A model generated the notes under the pieces. The model saw only the letters and a program-made list of their open reading frames with translations. It did no database searches and was not told the DNA's origin. A DNA stretch of 64,000 nucleotides, taken from positions 62,001-126,000 of the forward strand of contig CAZXDP010000001.1 of assembly GCA_964639255.1 (NCBI GenBank). The letters are read 5' to 3'. The translations under genes and the position numbers were made by a program. This document shows positions 40,557 through 48,940 of this stretch, piece by piece. Position 1 is the first letter of the stretch, and every line of letters begins with the position of its first letter. This stretch comes from NZQO01 sp964639255 (GTDB lineage: Bacteria; Bacteroidota; Bacteroidia; Flavobacteriales; Flavobacteriaceae).

Positions 40557-43118
40557 TTATTTTTGGGGATTACTGTTCGCTGGGTCGATGCCACCTTGAT
40601 TTTGGTAGGCATCCAGATTTTTATGAATCTGTATTATTTTATAATTAGGTGTTGCTATTTCGAAATGGGGACGTTTAATTTTGAATTCCTTATTTTCCTT
40701 CAGAGCTTCTCCAAACTGCCTTGCTCCCGTCTTAGTATTGAACCCGTGCACAATGGCGAAGCGGGTTTGGGGAGTATAATAATCGAGCGAGATGTCCATA
40801 TCGCGATAGCCATATGCCTTTACGGCCTCTGTGAGCTTTTCGATAAGTTTGTTGGCTTCTTCGGCTTCCGCTACGTCAAAAGGATACACCAACTTGAACT
40901 TCTTGGCTTCCTCTTCGGGCTCGAACGCACTAAACTCCAAGCCAGGCAACACGGTTTTGTATATTTCCTCGGCCTGTTTCCCTTCTTCAAAATTTGGATA
41001 ATTCAACGCGATGAAGTTAAGCGCTTTTTTATAGGGTTCAAATCCGTGCTGGCGAGCTATGGCAGTGGCCTTAAGCAGCTCGAACTTCGGCACGATCTCG
41101 GTGCCGTTGTACTGGTTAATGTACATGTCGCTTTGATCGATTACATATTGGTATTTGGAGGCCTCAAAATCTTTGTATAGCTGCTTGTACTTAAACTCCG
41201 GACTCGATTCATCTTCGCCAAGCAGCGTATTCGGGTTGAGCAAGATTTGCGCGTAGCGCGTGTTGGGATGGTTGGTGATAATATCATTTTTATATTGCTC
41301 CGCCAGGGGTTCATTCCCTAATTCCAAATACACCTTGTGCAAGTTATATTTAGCGGGCAGCACCAAACGTTCTTCCGGATTGTAAGCGAGAAGGGTTTCC
41401 AACCTATCGGCCGAAAGGCCATATTCCCTAAACTGTTCCTTGTAAATTAAACCCAATTGGTAATAGGCAAAGTTGCGGTCTTTGGCCAAGCTATCCAATA
41501 CGACCCTATCGGTAGGGATGGTAGCCAAATAGGTTTGCGGATCAAATTTTTCGTTTTCTGAAATAGGCACCCCAGCTTCTGCGACGATATCGTCTTCCAA
41601 AGAGCTGTTTTGAATGCTCGAAAGGCGCCAATTATCCTGCAAGCGGCGATCGCCCCAAATTTTTTCAAATTCCTGCTTGCCATAGGCCACAGTTGTAGGA
41701 TTGTAGAAGTAAAAGGTACCTTCGGAAGCGCCAGGAATGATCTTGTTCGTTTTCTTGTAGAATTCATTGTTAGCAAAGGCTTCCTGTTGCTTTGCATTCT
41801 CGATGGAATCTGCGATGGCCTTCGCCTTTAACCGTTCGGTATAATCGGTAAAATAGGTCAATCGCTCAGATTCGCTCATGTTGGCAATGCGAATTATACT
41901 GTCGTTTGTGGTAGCGATATCCTCGTACTTAATAACGTCGTCCAATTTTTCCCGCTTTTTGGTAATGCGGCGCCACTCGCGAGAGTTGGCTTCCAATTGG
42001 CTAAGTGTACTGTCGTAATAAGCTCCGGCATTTTTGTATAGGGCGCGGTCGAAGCTAATCTCGGCCAACGTGCGGTAGTTCACCGCCTGCATAAACCGAT
42101 CGTTCTTAAAATTCTTGATAGACTTATTGTAAAAACGAATTGCAGTATCGATACTATCTACGTTGCGGTAGTACTCCCCAATCTGGTTATAGATTTTATC
42201 GAGATAGGGTCGGTTTTCCCGGTCGGCTTCCAATTCATAAAGCAGTTCCAGGAAAGCGGTTCGATCTTCATTGTCATAATCGAAATTGCGCGCTTTTTCA
42301 ATATAGGCATTGATCATGTAGATACGGGGCGACTTTCGGTTTAGCTCAATAACCTCATCGAACGCCATGTTAGCACTGTCGCGCATCTCCAAACGATCGT
42401 ACACTTGCCCCTTGATATAGGCATAACGGCCCTTAAGCTCATTATCATCTACGTAGGCCGAGGCCATTTTAATGTATGGCAAAGCTTCGGCTATCGAATC
42501 TAGATTGATATATGCTTGTGCCATTATAGCGGTGGCATCGGCCAGTTCTTCCTCATCTAACGCTACCTCATCTAGCATTTCCTGAAGGTTTTCCAAGGCC
42601 AATTCCTCGTTTCTCATACGAATATTGGTTTTGGCCTTCCAAACCTTTGCACGATTAATATTATTGCTAGTGGGGTACCGGTTCAAAATAAAATTGAAGG
42701 CGTCTTGCGCCGCTACGAAACGTTGGTCGTAGTACCGCGCTTTGCCCAGCAGCATATAGGCTTCATCAATTTGTGGATTGTGCTCTTTCCCGTCTACGTA
42801 AATGGAATGTTTCTGAATGGCCTTGGCACCCTTTTCCTCCGCCCGGTTAAAGTTGGGATTGAGTTCCTGTCCCGGTGCCCCTTGCTTCTCCTTCAAGTCT
42901 ACGCGCTCTACAGGTAAAATTTCCCAGAAATTATCTTGGTACCCAAGCGCCAGTTCTTCCTTGCCCTGGTCGAAGGCCACATTGCCATTAAACAAGGTAT
43001 TGTACTCTGCGGTAACTGCGTGGTAGTTTCGGGAGAGGAAAGTGCTCTTTTTACGTGAACAAGCCGCGAACACCAAGACGGCCAATAAGAACAAGGTGAT
43101 TTTATGTATGCCTTTCAA
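40557..43118 (-). CDS. sprE: Gliding motility/T9SS lipoprotein SprE (PorW)
   Basis: 853 residues. Lipobox FAAC (Cys20) after a hydrophobic run, then NYHAVTAEYNTLFNGNVAFD and NFWEILPVERVDLKE, the conserved start of the flavobacterial SprE/PorW family, followed by TPR repeats and a C-terminal region with SPOR-like repeats (YKIIQIHKNLDAYQ). SprE is an outer-membrane lipoprotein needed for T9SS secretion and gliding. First gene of sprE-bactofilin-atpZ-DUF6168-atp. No clear promoter in the 196-base leader; the best is TATTTTTA at 43191-43198. Confidence 0.9.
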   Translation of the reverse strand: MKGIHKITLFLLAVLVFAACSRKKSTFLSRNYHAVTAEYNTLFNGNVAFDQGKEELALGYQDNFWEILPVERVDLKEKQGAPGQELNPNFNRAEEKGAKAIQKHSIYVDGKEHNPQIDEAYMLLGKARYYDQRFVAAQDAFNFILNRYPTSNNINRAKVWKAKTNIRMRNEELALENLQEMLDEVALDEEELADATAIMAQAYINLDSIAEALPYIKMASAYVDDNELKGRYAYIKGQVYDRLEMRDSANMAFDEVIELNRKSPRIYMINAYIEKARNFDYDNEDRTAFLELLYELEADRENRPYLDKIYNQIGEYYRNVDSIDTAIRFYNKSIKNFKNDRFMQAVNYRTLAEISFDRALYKNAGAYYDSTLSQLEANSREWRRITKKREKLDDVIKYEDIATTNDSIIRIANMSESERLTYFTDYTERLKAKAIADSIENAKQQEAFANNEFYKKTNKIIPGASEGTFYFYNPTTVAYGKQEFEKIWGDRRLQDNWRLSSIQNSSLEDDIVAEAGVPISENEKFDPQTYLATIPTDRVVLDSLAKDRNFAYYQLGLIYKEQFREYGLSADRLETLLAYNPEERLVLPAKYNLHKVYLELGNEPLAEQYKNDIITNHPNTRYAQILLNPNTLLGEDESSPEFKYKQLYKDFEASKYQYVIDQSDMYINQYNGTEIVPKFELLKATAIARQHGFEPYKKALNFIALNYPNFEEGKQAEEIYKTVLPGLEFSAFEPEEEAKKFKLVYPFDVAEAEEANKLIEKLTEAVKAYGYRDMDISLDYYTPQTRFAIVHGFNTKTGARQFGEALKENKEFKIKRPHFEIATPNYKIIQIHKNLDAYQNQGGIDPANSNPQK

Positions 43119-43289
43119 AATTCTGTCAATTTATATGATAATGTAACTTAAAACCTTTGGTTTTAGTATATAGCATGCCCGTAAGGTCGGTAAAAATACA
43201 GTTCTTTTTTTACTTCGGAAGTGATATGCCTTAAAATTTGAATTGGGTAACAAAGCAATAAGACCCATACATACTATAGGACGAATTTG

Positions 43290-43297
43290 TATTTTTG
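43290..43297 (+). promoter_or_regulatory. -7 element of the reductase gene
   Basis: TATTTTTG, full match to TAnnTTTG, ends 17 bases before the ATG at 43315. An upstream in-frame ATG (43243) lies before this element and so is not used from it. Confidence 0.5.
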
Positions 43298-43314
43298 CTG
43301 AAAAATTGCCCTTT

Positions 43315-44364
43315 ATGAGCCACTTTTATCCGTTAACGATTTCCGCAGTAGAGCGCCAAACACCAAAATCGGTAGCCATTACCTTCAGTGTGCCAGAACA
43401 GCTCTCAGAGACCTTCTCGTTCAAAGCGGGACAATATATCACTATAAAGCATATGCACGATGGTGCCGAGCTTAGAAGGGCATATTCCATTTGCTCTGCT
43501 CCTAGCAGCACATCTTTCACAATTGGCGTGAAACAGGTAGACAAAGGTCTTTTTTCGGTCTATGCCAATACCAAATTACGTCCTGGCGACACGCTGGAAG
43601 TAATGCCCCCAGAAGGAAAGTTCACCCTTATCCCCCAAGCCAATACTTCCCGTAATTTGCTGGCCTTCGCCGCCGGCAGTGGTATCACGCCCGTCCTTAG
43701 CATCGTGAGGACCGCGCTTGACAAAGAACCCAAGAGCCGTGTTACCTTGGTATATGGAAACCAATCCTTGGTTGAGACTATGTTCCATAAGGAACTTTTG
43801 GAATTGCAAAAAAACTATCCCGACCGGTTTTTCCTCCACTTCTTTTACAGCAGAAAACTTGAAGGTGATGCCACTTTTGGACGAATAGAGCGGGGCACAG
43901 TGAACCACCTTCTGAAGAATAAATTTAAGGATCAGCAATTTGATCTAGCCTACCTATGCGGCCCCGAACCTATGATAGATGAGGTCTCCTCTGTACTGAA
44001 GGAGCACGGCTACAACGAAAAGCAAATTTTGTTCGAACTGTTTTCCACTTCAGAAAAAGGCTTGCTTACCAAGGCGCACGATGGCAATACTGCGATTACC
44101 ATTACGCTAGACGATGATACCGAGACATTCGAAATGCCCCAGCACAAGTCCATTCTAGACGCAGCAATAGATAAGGGCATGGACCCGCCCTATTCGTGCC
44201 AAGGCGGAATTTGCAGTACGTGCATTGCACGATTGAAAGAAGGGAGCGCCAAAATGCGCAAAAATCAGATTTTGACCGACGAGGAGTTGGCCGAGGGCTT
44301 GATCCTAACGTGCCAAGCGCACCCTACATCGGCCACCGTGGTTATCGACTACGACGATGTATAG
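43315..44364 (+). CDS. Flavin/2Fe-2S reductase, PaaE-like
   Basis: 349 residues from the ATG at 43315. N-terminal FAD domain (RRAYSICSAP), NAD domain (GSGITPVLSI, LCGPEPMI) and C-terminal plant-type 2Fe-2S ferredoxin domain with four cysteines (CQGGICSTC, then Cys in LILTCQAHP). It moves electrons from NAD(P)H through FAD to the cluster and on to an oxygenase or other acceptor. PaaE is the reductase of phenylacetyl-CoA epoxidase, but no other paa gene is near, so the partner is open. Confidence 0.9.
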   Translation: MSHFYPLTISAVERQTPKSVAITFSVPEQLSETFSFKAGQYITIKHMHDGAELRRAYSICSAPSSTSFTIGVKQVDKGLFSVYANTKLRPGDTLEVMPPEGKFTLIPQANTSRNLLAFAAGSGITPVLSIVRTALDKEPKSRVTLVYGNQSLVETMFHKELLELQKNYPDRFFLHFFYSRKLEGDATFGRIERGTVNHLLKNKFKDQQFDLAYLCGPEPMIDEVSSVLKEHGYNEKQILFELFSTSEKGLLTKAHDGNTAITITLDDDTETFEMPQHKSILDAAIDKGMDPPYSCQGGICSTCIARLKEGSAKMRKNQILTDEELAEGLILTCQAHPTSATVVIDYDDV

Positions 44365-44369
44365 CTCTT

Positions 44370-45410
44370 CTAACTCTCCAGAATGGATTGTACTTTTTCC
44401 ACTACTTGCGTGGGGGTAATACTGGCAATGGCATTTTCATAACCTTCGGGATAGTTGTTTCCGTAAATGGAAGTAGGTACTAACGGAAATTTCTCCCTAT
44501 TGGCCAACAATTGATGCGAAGGAGGCTGTGCGAAGGGTACGAACCCCGCATAGGGGTGGGTGACCCCCCAAAGGGTAATGACCGGCGCGCCCATCATCGC
44601 GGCCAAATGGCCGTTGCCACTATCCATAGCTAACATTACATCTAAATTGGAGAGCAATGCCAACTCGTCGCGGAACGTGAACTTCCCCGCCACCGAAACT
44701 ACATTTTCAAACCTGTCTGCCCAAGCCTTCAGTTTTTTCTCTTCGGAAGCGCCACCGCCAAAAAGAACGATTTGGTAGTTGCCTAACTGGTTCAACGAAG
44801 AAAGCACTTGTTCTATATAGGGAGCAGGGTATACCTTGCTTTCAAAGGCAGCATAGGGCGCCACACCGATGATTTTTCTGGTAGGGTTGCCCAAGACGGC
44901 CTGTAACGAGCTATTCCAACTTTTTTTCTTCGGAAAAACATGCATCGCCAAATCGATAGGGTAGCCCAATCGTTCAAAAACATCCGCATATCGTTGGTGG
45001 GTGCTAGGTAACGACTTAAAAACTTTGTTGTTTGGTCGGGTGAGGGCCCTTTTGGCGCTCCTCCCTTTTTTCAGGGTGGCGTTTGGAATTCCTTGAAGCT
45101 TAAGCAGGGAAGAAAGTATGCGAGACCGAATTACGTTGTGCAGATCTGCCACGGCATCAATTCGTACTTTTTTAAGCTGTTTGGCAAGCGCCAACAATCC
45201 GAACAAACCTCTATGCGCATCGTTTACCTGCGCTACAAAAAATTGTACATTGGGGATGTCTTCAAAAAACGGACGGAACTTTTCACGAGATAGTACCGTA
45301 AGCTTCAAATGTGGATAAGTGCTGGTGACCACGCGCAGCACTGGAACGGTCATAGCCACGTCTCCCATAGCCGAAAGGCGAATCACTAGAATATGGTCGG
45401 GTTTTTTCAT
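44370..45410 (-). CDS. GT9-family glycosyltransferase (heptosyltransferase type)
   Basis: 346 residues in two Rossmann domains. The N-terminus ILVIRLSAMGDVAMTVPVL and the C-terminal MDSGNGHLAAMMGAPVITLWG are ADP-heptose:LPS heptosyltransferase signatures. It adds a sugar to lipopolysaccharide core or related glycan on the cytoplasmic side of the inner membrane. Pairs with the DUF4254 gene upstream. Ends 5 bases from the convergent reductase gene. Confidence 0.9.
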   Translation of the reverse strand: MKKPDHILVIRLSAMGDVAMTVPVLRVVTSTYPHLKLTVLSREKFRPFFEDIPNVQFFVAQVNDAHRGLFGLLALAKQLKKVRIDAVADLHNVIRSRILSSLLKLQGIPNATLKKGRSAKRALTRPNNKVFKSLPSTHQRYADVFERLGYPIDLAMHVFPKKKSWNSSLQAVLGNPTRKIIGVAPYAAFESKVYPAPYIEQVLSSLNQLGNYQIVLFGGGASEEKKLKAWADRFENVVSVAGKFTFRDELALLSNLDVMLAMDSGNGHLAAMMGAPVITLWGVTHPYAGFVPFAQPPSHQLLANREKFPLVPTSIYGNNYPEGYENAIASITPTQVVEKVQSILES

Positions 45411-45453
45411 AGCCTTATTGGGGAGTGACTCACCACCGGGTAGGTGCTCGACC

Positions 45454-46062
45454 TTACTTTTGGTTACGCAGCACGGGATTTAACTGGTCGTCGTTATACA
45501 TTTTCATTTGCCTGTACACTTTCATGTACTTGAGACCGTGGGCAATATCATCTAACAATTGATTGATCGCGGTACTTAAATCGACACGCTGCTCTAAAAG
45601 AATATTCAACTTGGCCTTGCACGCCATTTGATGCTCTTGGGTAGCATCGGTTCGATTTGCCTCCTCGTTCATATGGTAGATTTTAAGAGCCAAGATGGAA
45701 AGGCGATCGATACCCCACGCTGGACTTTCGGTATTGATCGTGGCATCGTTCTTTACCTCGACATCCTTATATTTTTCGAGAAAATAACTGTCGATGTATT
45801 CAACCGTATCGGTACGATCTTGATTGGAGGCGTCGATTTTCCGTTTCAGCGTTAAGGCTTCCTTAGGATCGATTTCGGGATCGCGAATAATATCCTCATA
45901 GTGCCACTGCACCGTATCAATCCAGCATTTTCGATAGAGCAAATGTTCTAGGAGTTGGGTTTCCTTATCGTACGGATTGTGAAAGGGCTGGTCCACGCTG
46001 TCCTTTTCGTGGTATTTCTCAATCACTTCCTGAAATATTCGGTTGGCCTTATCTGTAAACAT
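45454..46062 (-). CDS. DUF4254 protein
   Basis: 202 residues, mainly helical and charged. Typical family features: the N-terminus ANRIFQEVIEKYH, NPYDKETQLLEHLLYRKCWI, TVQWHYEDIIRDPEID, and SPAWGIDRLSILALKIYHM. No known activity. It often precedes a heptosyltransferase gene in flavobacteria, as here, hinting at a link with LPS. 10 bases after the methyltransferase gene. Confidence 0.85.
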   Translation of the reverse strand: MFTDKANRIFQEVIEKYHEKDSVDQPFHNPYDKETQLLEHLLYRKCWIDTVQWHYEDIIRDPEIDPKEALTLKRKIDASNQDRTDTVEYIDSYFLEKYKDVEVKNDATINTESPAWGIDRLSILALKIYHMNEEANRTDATQEHQMACKAKLNILLEQRVDLSTAINQLLDDIAHGLKYMKVYRQMKMYNDDQLNPVLRNQK

Positions 46063-46072
46063 AACGGTAATT

Positions 46073-47074
46073 TTAAATGTCTTTTTTAAGTATATGCAAA
46101 AATTCGACAGTTTCTGAAGCCCTATGGTTTCGGTTTTCGGTCTTGTCGGCTTTAAATCGCTGGTATTTTTTCGTTTTCAACCGGTAGGAACCGTATTGCG
46201 ACATAATAGCTTCTACTTGTTCTTGGCTCATAAGTCCCTCATTGTTGTAGCTCAAGAGAATATATCGAAATTTGGCTTCTTTTATGAGCGCTGCGAACGA
46301 TGGCAGTACTTCAGTTTTCTTGCAATAATCGCTTTTATAATACTCCCGAAGCCCGGTTTTTCCCTTCGGTACAAAGGTATCATATTTTGCGATAGTGGTA
46401 AGCAAGTGGTAATTTGCACCATATTGTCGGGCGTTGTAAGGCGGATCTAAATAGAGGATATCGCCCTCTATTTCACCTATCAAATGGTTGCTGTCCTGCT
46501 GAAATACCCTATGCCCTTGGGCGGTGGTGGTAAACATTGCGGGAGCCAATACCATAGTTCTAGCGGCAGACTTCTTAATATGTTTTAGATATGCCCCATA
46601 CACCGAGGCTGTATTTGCTACCTTATCGGCACTCTCCAAAAGGGAGGCCAGTAGGAAAAAATAGGTGTCCTCATCGATGCTCCCCTGTGTTTTCCATTGC
46701 TCGATTTTTGTTCTAATGGCATCGATTTTCTTTCCATTATGGGCGGTAAAATAGTTGCGGCCAGCGCTTCCCTCCTGCGAATATTCTTCGAATATGAATC
46801 CCGGAATGCCTGGGAGCTGGTTCAGTTCCCGTAGGCTGTCATCGATGTTGAGAGGTTTGTGATTGCCTATATAGTTGCGGTTAAGCACATAGCTGTAATA
46901 TTCCACATCGTTGGCGATTACCTGTTTCACAAAAGGTTTGAAGGTTCTGCCTACAATGCCCGTCCCTGCAAAGAGATCGCAGAAAACGAATTGCGACAAA
47001 TTTTCCCCACAGGTGTTGCGCACAGTATCGAAAATAAACGAAGATAATTTGTGCTTGGAGCCTATGTAGTTCAT
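46073..47074 (-). CDS. Type II DNA adenine-N6 methyltransferase (D12 class)
   Basis: 333 residues. Motif I FAGTG (35-39, AdoMet binding) and motif IV DPPY (210-213, catalysis), with the class-specific NYIGSKHKL start. It methylates adenine at a recognition site that cannot be read from sequence. I start at ATG 47074, sharing ATGA with the upstream stop; an ATG four codons earlier lies inside the upstream gene. Forms a restriction-modification pair with that gene. Confidence 0.92.
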   Translation of the reverse strand: MNYIGSKHKLSSFIFDTVRNTCGENLSQFVFCDLFAGTGIVGRTFKPFVKQVIANDVEYYSYVLNRNYIGNHKPLNIDDSLRELNQLPGIPGFIFEEYSQEGSAGRNYFTAHNGKKIDAIRTKIEQWKTQGSIDEDTYFFLLASLLESADKVANTASVYGAYLKHIKKSAARTMVLAPAMFTTTAQGHRVFQQDSNHLIGEIEGDILYLDPPYNARQYGANYHLLTTIAKYDTFVPKGKTGLREYYKSDYCKKTEVLPSFAALIKEAKFRYILLSYNNEGLMSQEQVEAIMSQYGSYRLKTKKYQRFKADKTENRNHRASETVEFLHILKKDI

Positions 47075-47712
47075 TGTATTACCCAAATAATATCGCTAAG
47101 CGCCGAGGCGCCATTTGCAAAAGTAAGGGTTTGCACTTGGGAGCGTGTAAAATTGGCCGCATAATTTTCAATATGCTTTTTGATGAGGCTCAATTCACAT
47201 TTTAATTTCCAGTGCTCGCCAGTAGATTTGTAGACAACAATAAACAATCGGTTTTCTTTATGATGGCGCTGCTCCAAGCTTTGCTTCTCATAGAGCCAAT
47301 AGAGCAGCTGATTGGGATGTTGGCGAAGGACATCTAAATTTCCTGCAAATTTCTTCGGAAATACCGTCGTTTTATGGTCGAAGGGAATTCCGTGGAGAAA
47401 AAAGTCCTTTTCCCTGTCCCGGTGGTTGGTCACCTTGCGTACCCCTTCGAGCGTGGCGAACATATTCTCTACCGCCACCGAATGCCAGAAATTATACCAT
47501 CGGTTGCTGGCATACTGGAAGAGCGCACTTTTGTCTAAAGGGTATTGCTCGCACGTATGTTTCATTTTAGCTACCAAGGCCTCCCACTCAAAAGTTGTGT
47601 AGATATATTGGGTATATGCATCCCAGACATCGTTTTGCCTGCGGCCCCATTTATAGGGATACGCCAACCGATGTCGTAATTGAAACTCTATTTCAGAAAA
47701 AGTATACTCCAA
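47071..47712 (-). CDS. Putative PD-(D/E)XK restriction endonuclease
   Basis: About 213 residues. The nuclease core is visible as KDFFLHGIPFDHKT: Asp103, Asp112 and Lys114 fit D-X8-D-X-K of PD-(D/E)XK nucleases. It overlaps the D12 methyltransferase gene by 4 bases, the usual order of a type II system. There is no ATG near the N-terminus: the open frame starts at TTG 47802 (inside DUF6427), and TTG 47712 (MEYTFSEIEFQL when initiated) lies just after the DUF6427 stop. I prefer 47712. Recognised by motif and neighbour, not by a named family. Confidence 0.7.
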   Translation of the reverse strand: MEYTFSEIEFQLRHRLAYPYKWGRRQNDVWDAYTQYIYTTFEWEALVAKMKHTCEQYPLDKSALFQYASNRWYNFWHSVAVENMFATLEGVRKVTNHRDREKDFFLHGIPFDHKTTVFPKKFAGNLDVLRQHPNQLLYWLYEKQSLEQRHHKENRLFIVVYKSTGEHWKLKCELSLIKKHIENYAANFTRSQVQTLTFANGASALSDIIWVIQ

Positions 47713-47738
47713 AGCGATTATATAGTCTACCGTTCCAT

Positions 47739-48662
47739 TTAAAGTACTAATATGGTTATGGCCAGCAACAGGAGCAACCAAAGCAAAAGTTCCTTGAACC
47801 AAAATTCTTTAACGCGTTCAAAATAATTGGCTGCCACAATAGCGAGTGGTGGGAACACGAAGAAGAGCTCTGCCCCCGATTTGGTGGGAGCGGCTATAGC
47901 TATGGCCATTGTAGCGACTAGGGTTAATAAAATGATATATTGGTTGGGCTTATGCTTTTTTCCTATTTTTGTTAATTTGAAGATTCTATTTCCTGCAGTC
48001 CATAACAACAAGGTCGACAAAATGGAAGCGGGCAGCAAAAGTTGCCATTCGTTATACGCAGAGAAATCGTGTGCCGTGGCTTCCTTCAAGGTACGCCACT
48101 GCGGGTAACTGTCGAAAAATACCAGCCAATAGGACGTTGCTAGACTGGCAACCACGAGTATCCCCAGCAATGGAATGATAAGATGTTTGTAGGTGGTGTT
48201 TTTTTGCTGCAAAATTTGAACGAATAGCACCGCATAGAACAGGAAGCTCCAAAAATAAAACAGGGTGGCGACTCCTATCCATAGGGAAGCGTCTAAAATT
48301 TTCTTTTCCAAGTTCTTTTCTGAAGTAAGGCTCAATACACGTCTTAGTCCAAGCAATAGAAACAGACTTGCTAGAATAAAATAACGTTCAATAAATACCA
48401 CTGGAAGCATAACGATAAAACAGCCATACCCAAAAATGGCGTAGGTATTGTTTTTTGTAAGCTGATTTTTTCGAATTACAAAATCCAGTAAAAACATACT
48501 GAATACCACGATTAAAAGAAAGAACAAATGTGTTGGCAGCGTAGCTAGCGTAACCATATGTGGGAATGCCTTAAGTCCTCCAAGCACGTACCCCACGCAG
48601 ATAAACACAGCGACCAAAACATAATTAATCGGATTCGATTTTTCGAAAAAGCTTGTGAGCAT
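47739..48662 (-). CDS. DUF6427 membrane protein
   Basis: 307 residues with about eight to ten hydrophobic helices (NYVLVAVFICVGYVLGGL, FFLLIVVFSMFLLDFV, ELLLWLLLLLAITILVL). This family sits next to the small DUF6341 and purD genes in flavobacteria, as here. Function unknown. Divergent from DUF6341. Confidence 0.85.
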   Translation of the reverse strand: MLTSFFEKSNPINYVLVAVFICVGYVLGGLKAFPHMVTLATLPTHLFFLLIVVFSMFLLDFVIRKNQLTKNNTYAIFGYGCFIVMLPVVFIERYFILASLFLLLGLRRVLSLTSEKNLEKKILDASLWIGVATLFYFWSFLFYAVLFVQILQQKNTTYKHLIIPLLGILVVASLATSYWLVFFDSYPQWRTLKEATAHDFSAYNEWQLLLPASILSTLLLWTAGNRIFKLTKIGKKHKPNQYIILLTLVATMAIAIAAPTKSGAELFFVFPPLAIVAANYFERVKEFWFKELLLWLLLLLAITILVL

Positions 48663-48683
48663 AGGGGGTATTTTCTATTTTTG
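48653..48683 (+). promoter_or_regulatory. Promoter of DUF6341
   Basis: TTG (48653-48655), a 20-base spacer and TATTTTTG (48676-48683), 18 bases before the ATG at 48702. Confidence 0.65.
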
Positions 48684-48701
48684 CAACATAAATATAGCAA
48701 T

Positions 48702-48938
48702 ATGGAACTGAAAGATGTTTTTTACGGGATTGAAGATTTATTCGTCGATTTTCTCTTTATTCCCTACGATGCCCTTCGCGAATTGGAATTAGACAGCTGG
48801 TGGCTGGCCAATATCATGAGCTGGATCTTTATGCTTATAGCGTTCGTGGCATTCCTGTATTGGATGAAGCAGCTAAAGATTTTCAACGAGAACGACGAAG
48901 AAGACCGTAGCCAAACATCGCATTCTTTCTTGGGTTAA
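48702..48938 (+). CDS. DUF6341 small membrane protein
   Basis: 78 residues from the ATG at 48702 (MELKDVFYGIEDLFVDFLF). One central membrane helix (LANIMSWIFMLIAFVAFLYW) and the conserved end DRSQTSHSFLG. The start is fixed by the promoter at 48653-48683. Function unknown. Ends 2 bases before the convergent purD gene. Confidence 0.88.
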   Translation: MELKDVFYGIEDLFVDFLFIPYDALRELELDSWWLANIMSWIFMLIAFVAFLYWMKQLKIFNENDEEDRSQTSHSFLG

Positions 48939-48940
48939 TC

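Noticed and set aside
40563..41180. 205-codon plus-strand open frame opposite sprE
   Set aside because: Shadow frame with no start signal; the sprE frame is full length and recognisable.
43141..43170. AAAACC/GGTTTT hairpin upstream of sprE considered as a riboswitch or terminator
   Set aside because: Only 6 bp with a 3-base loop; no conserved riboswitch core and no T-tract in a useful orientation.
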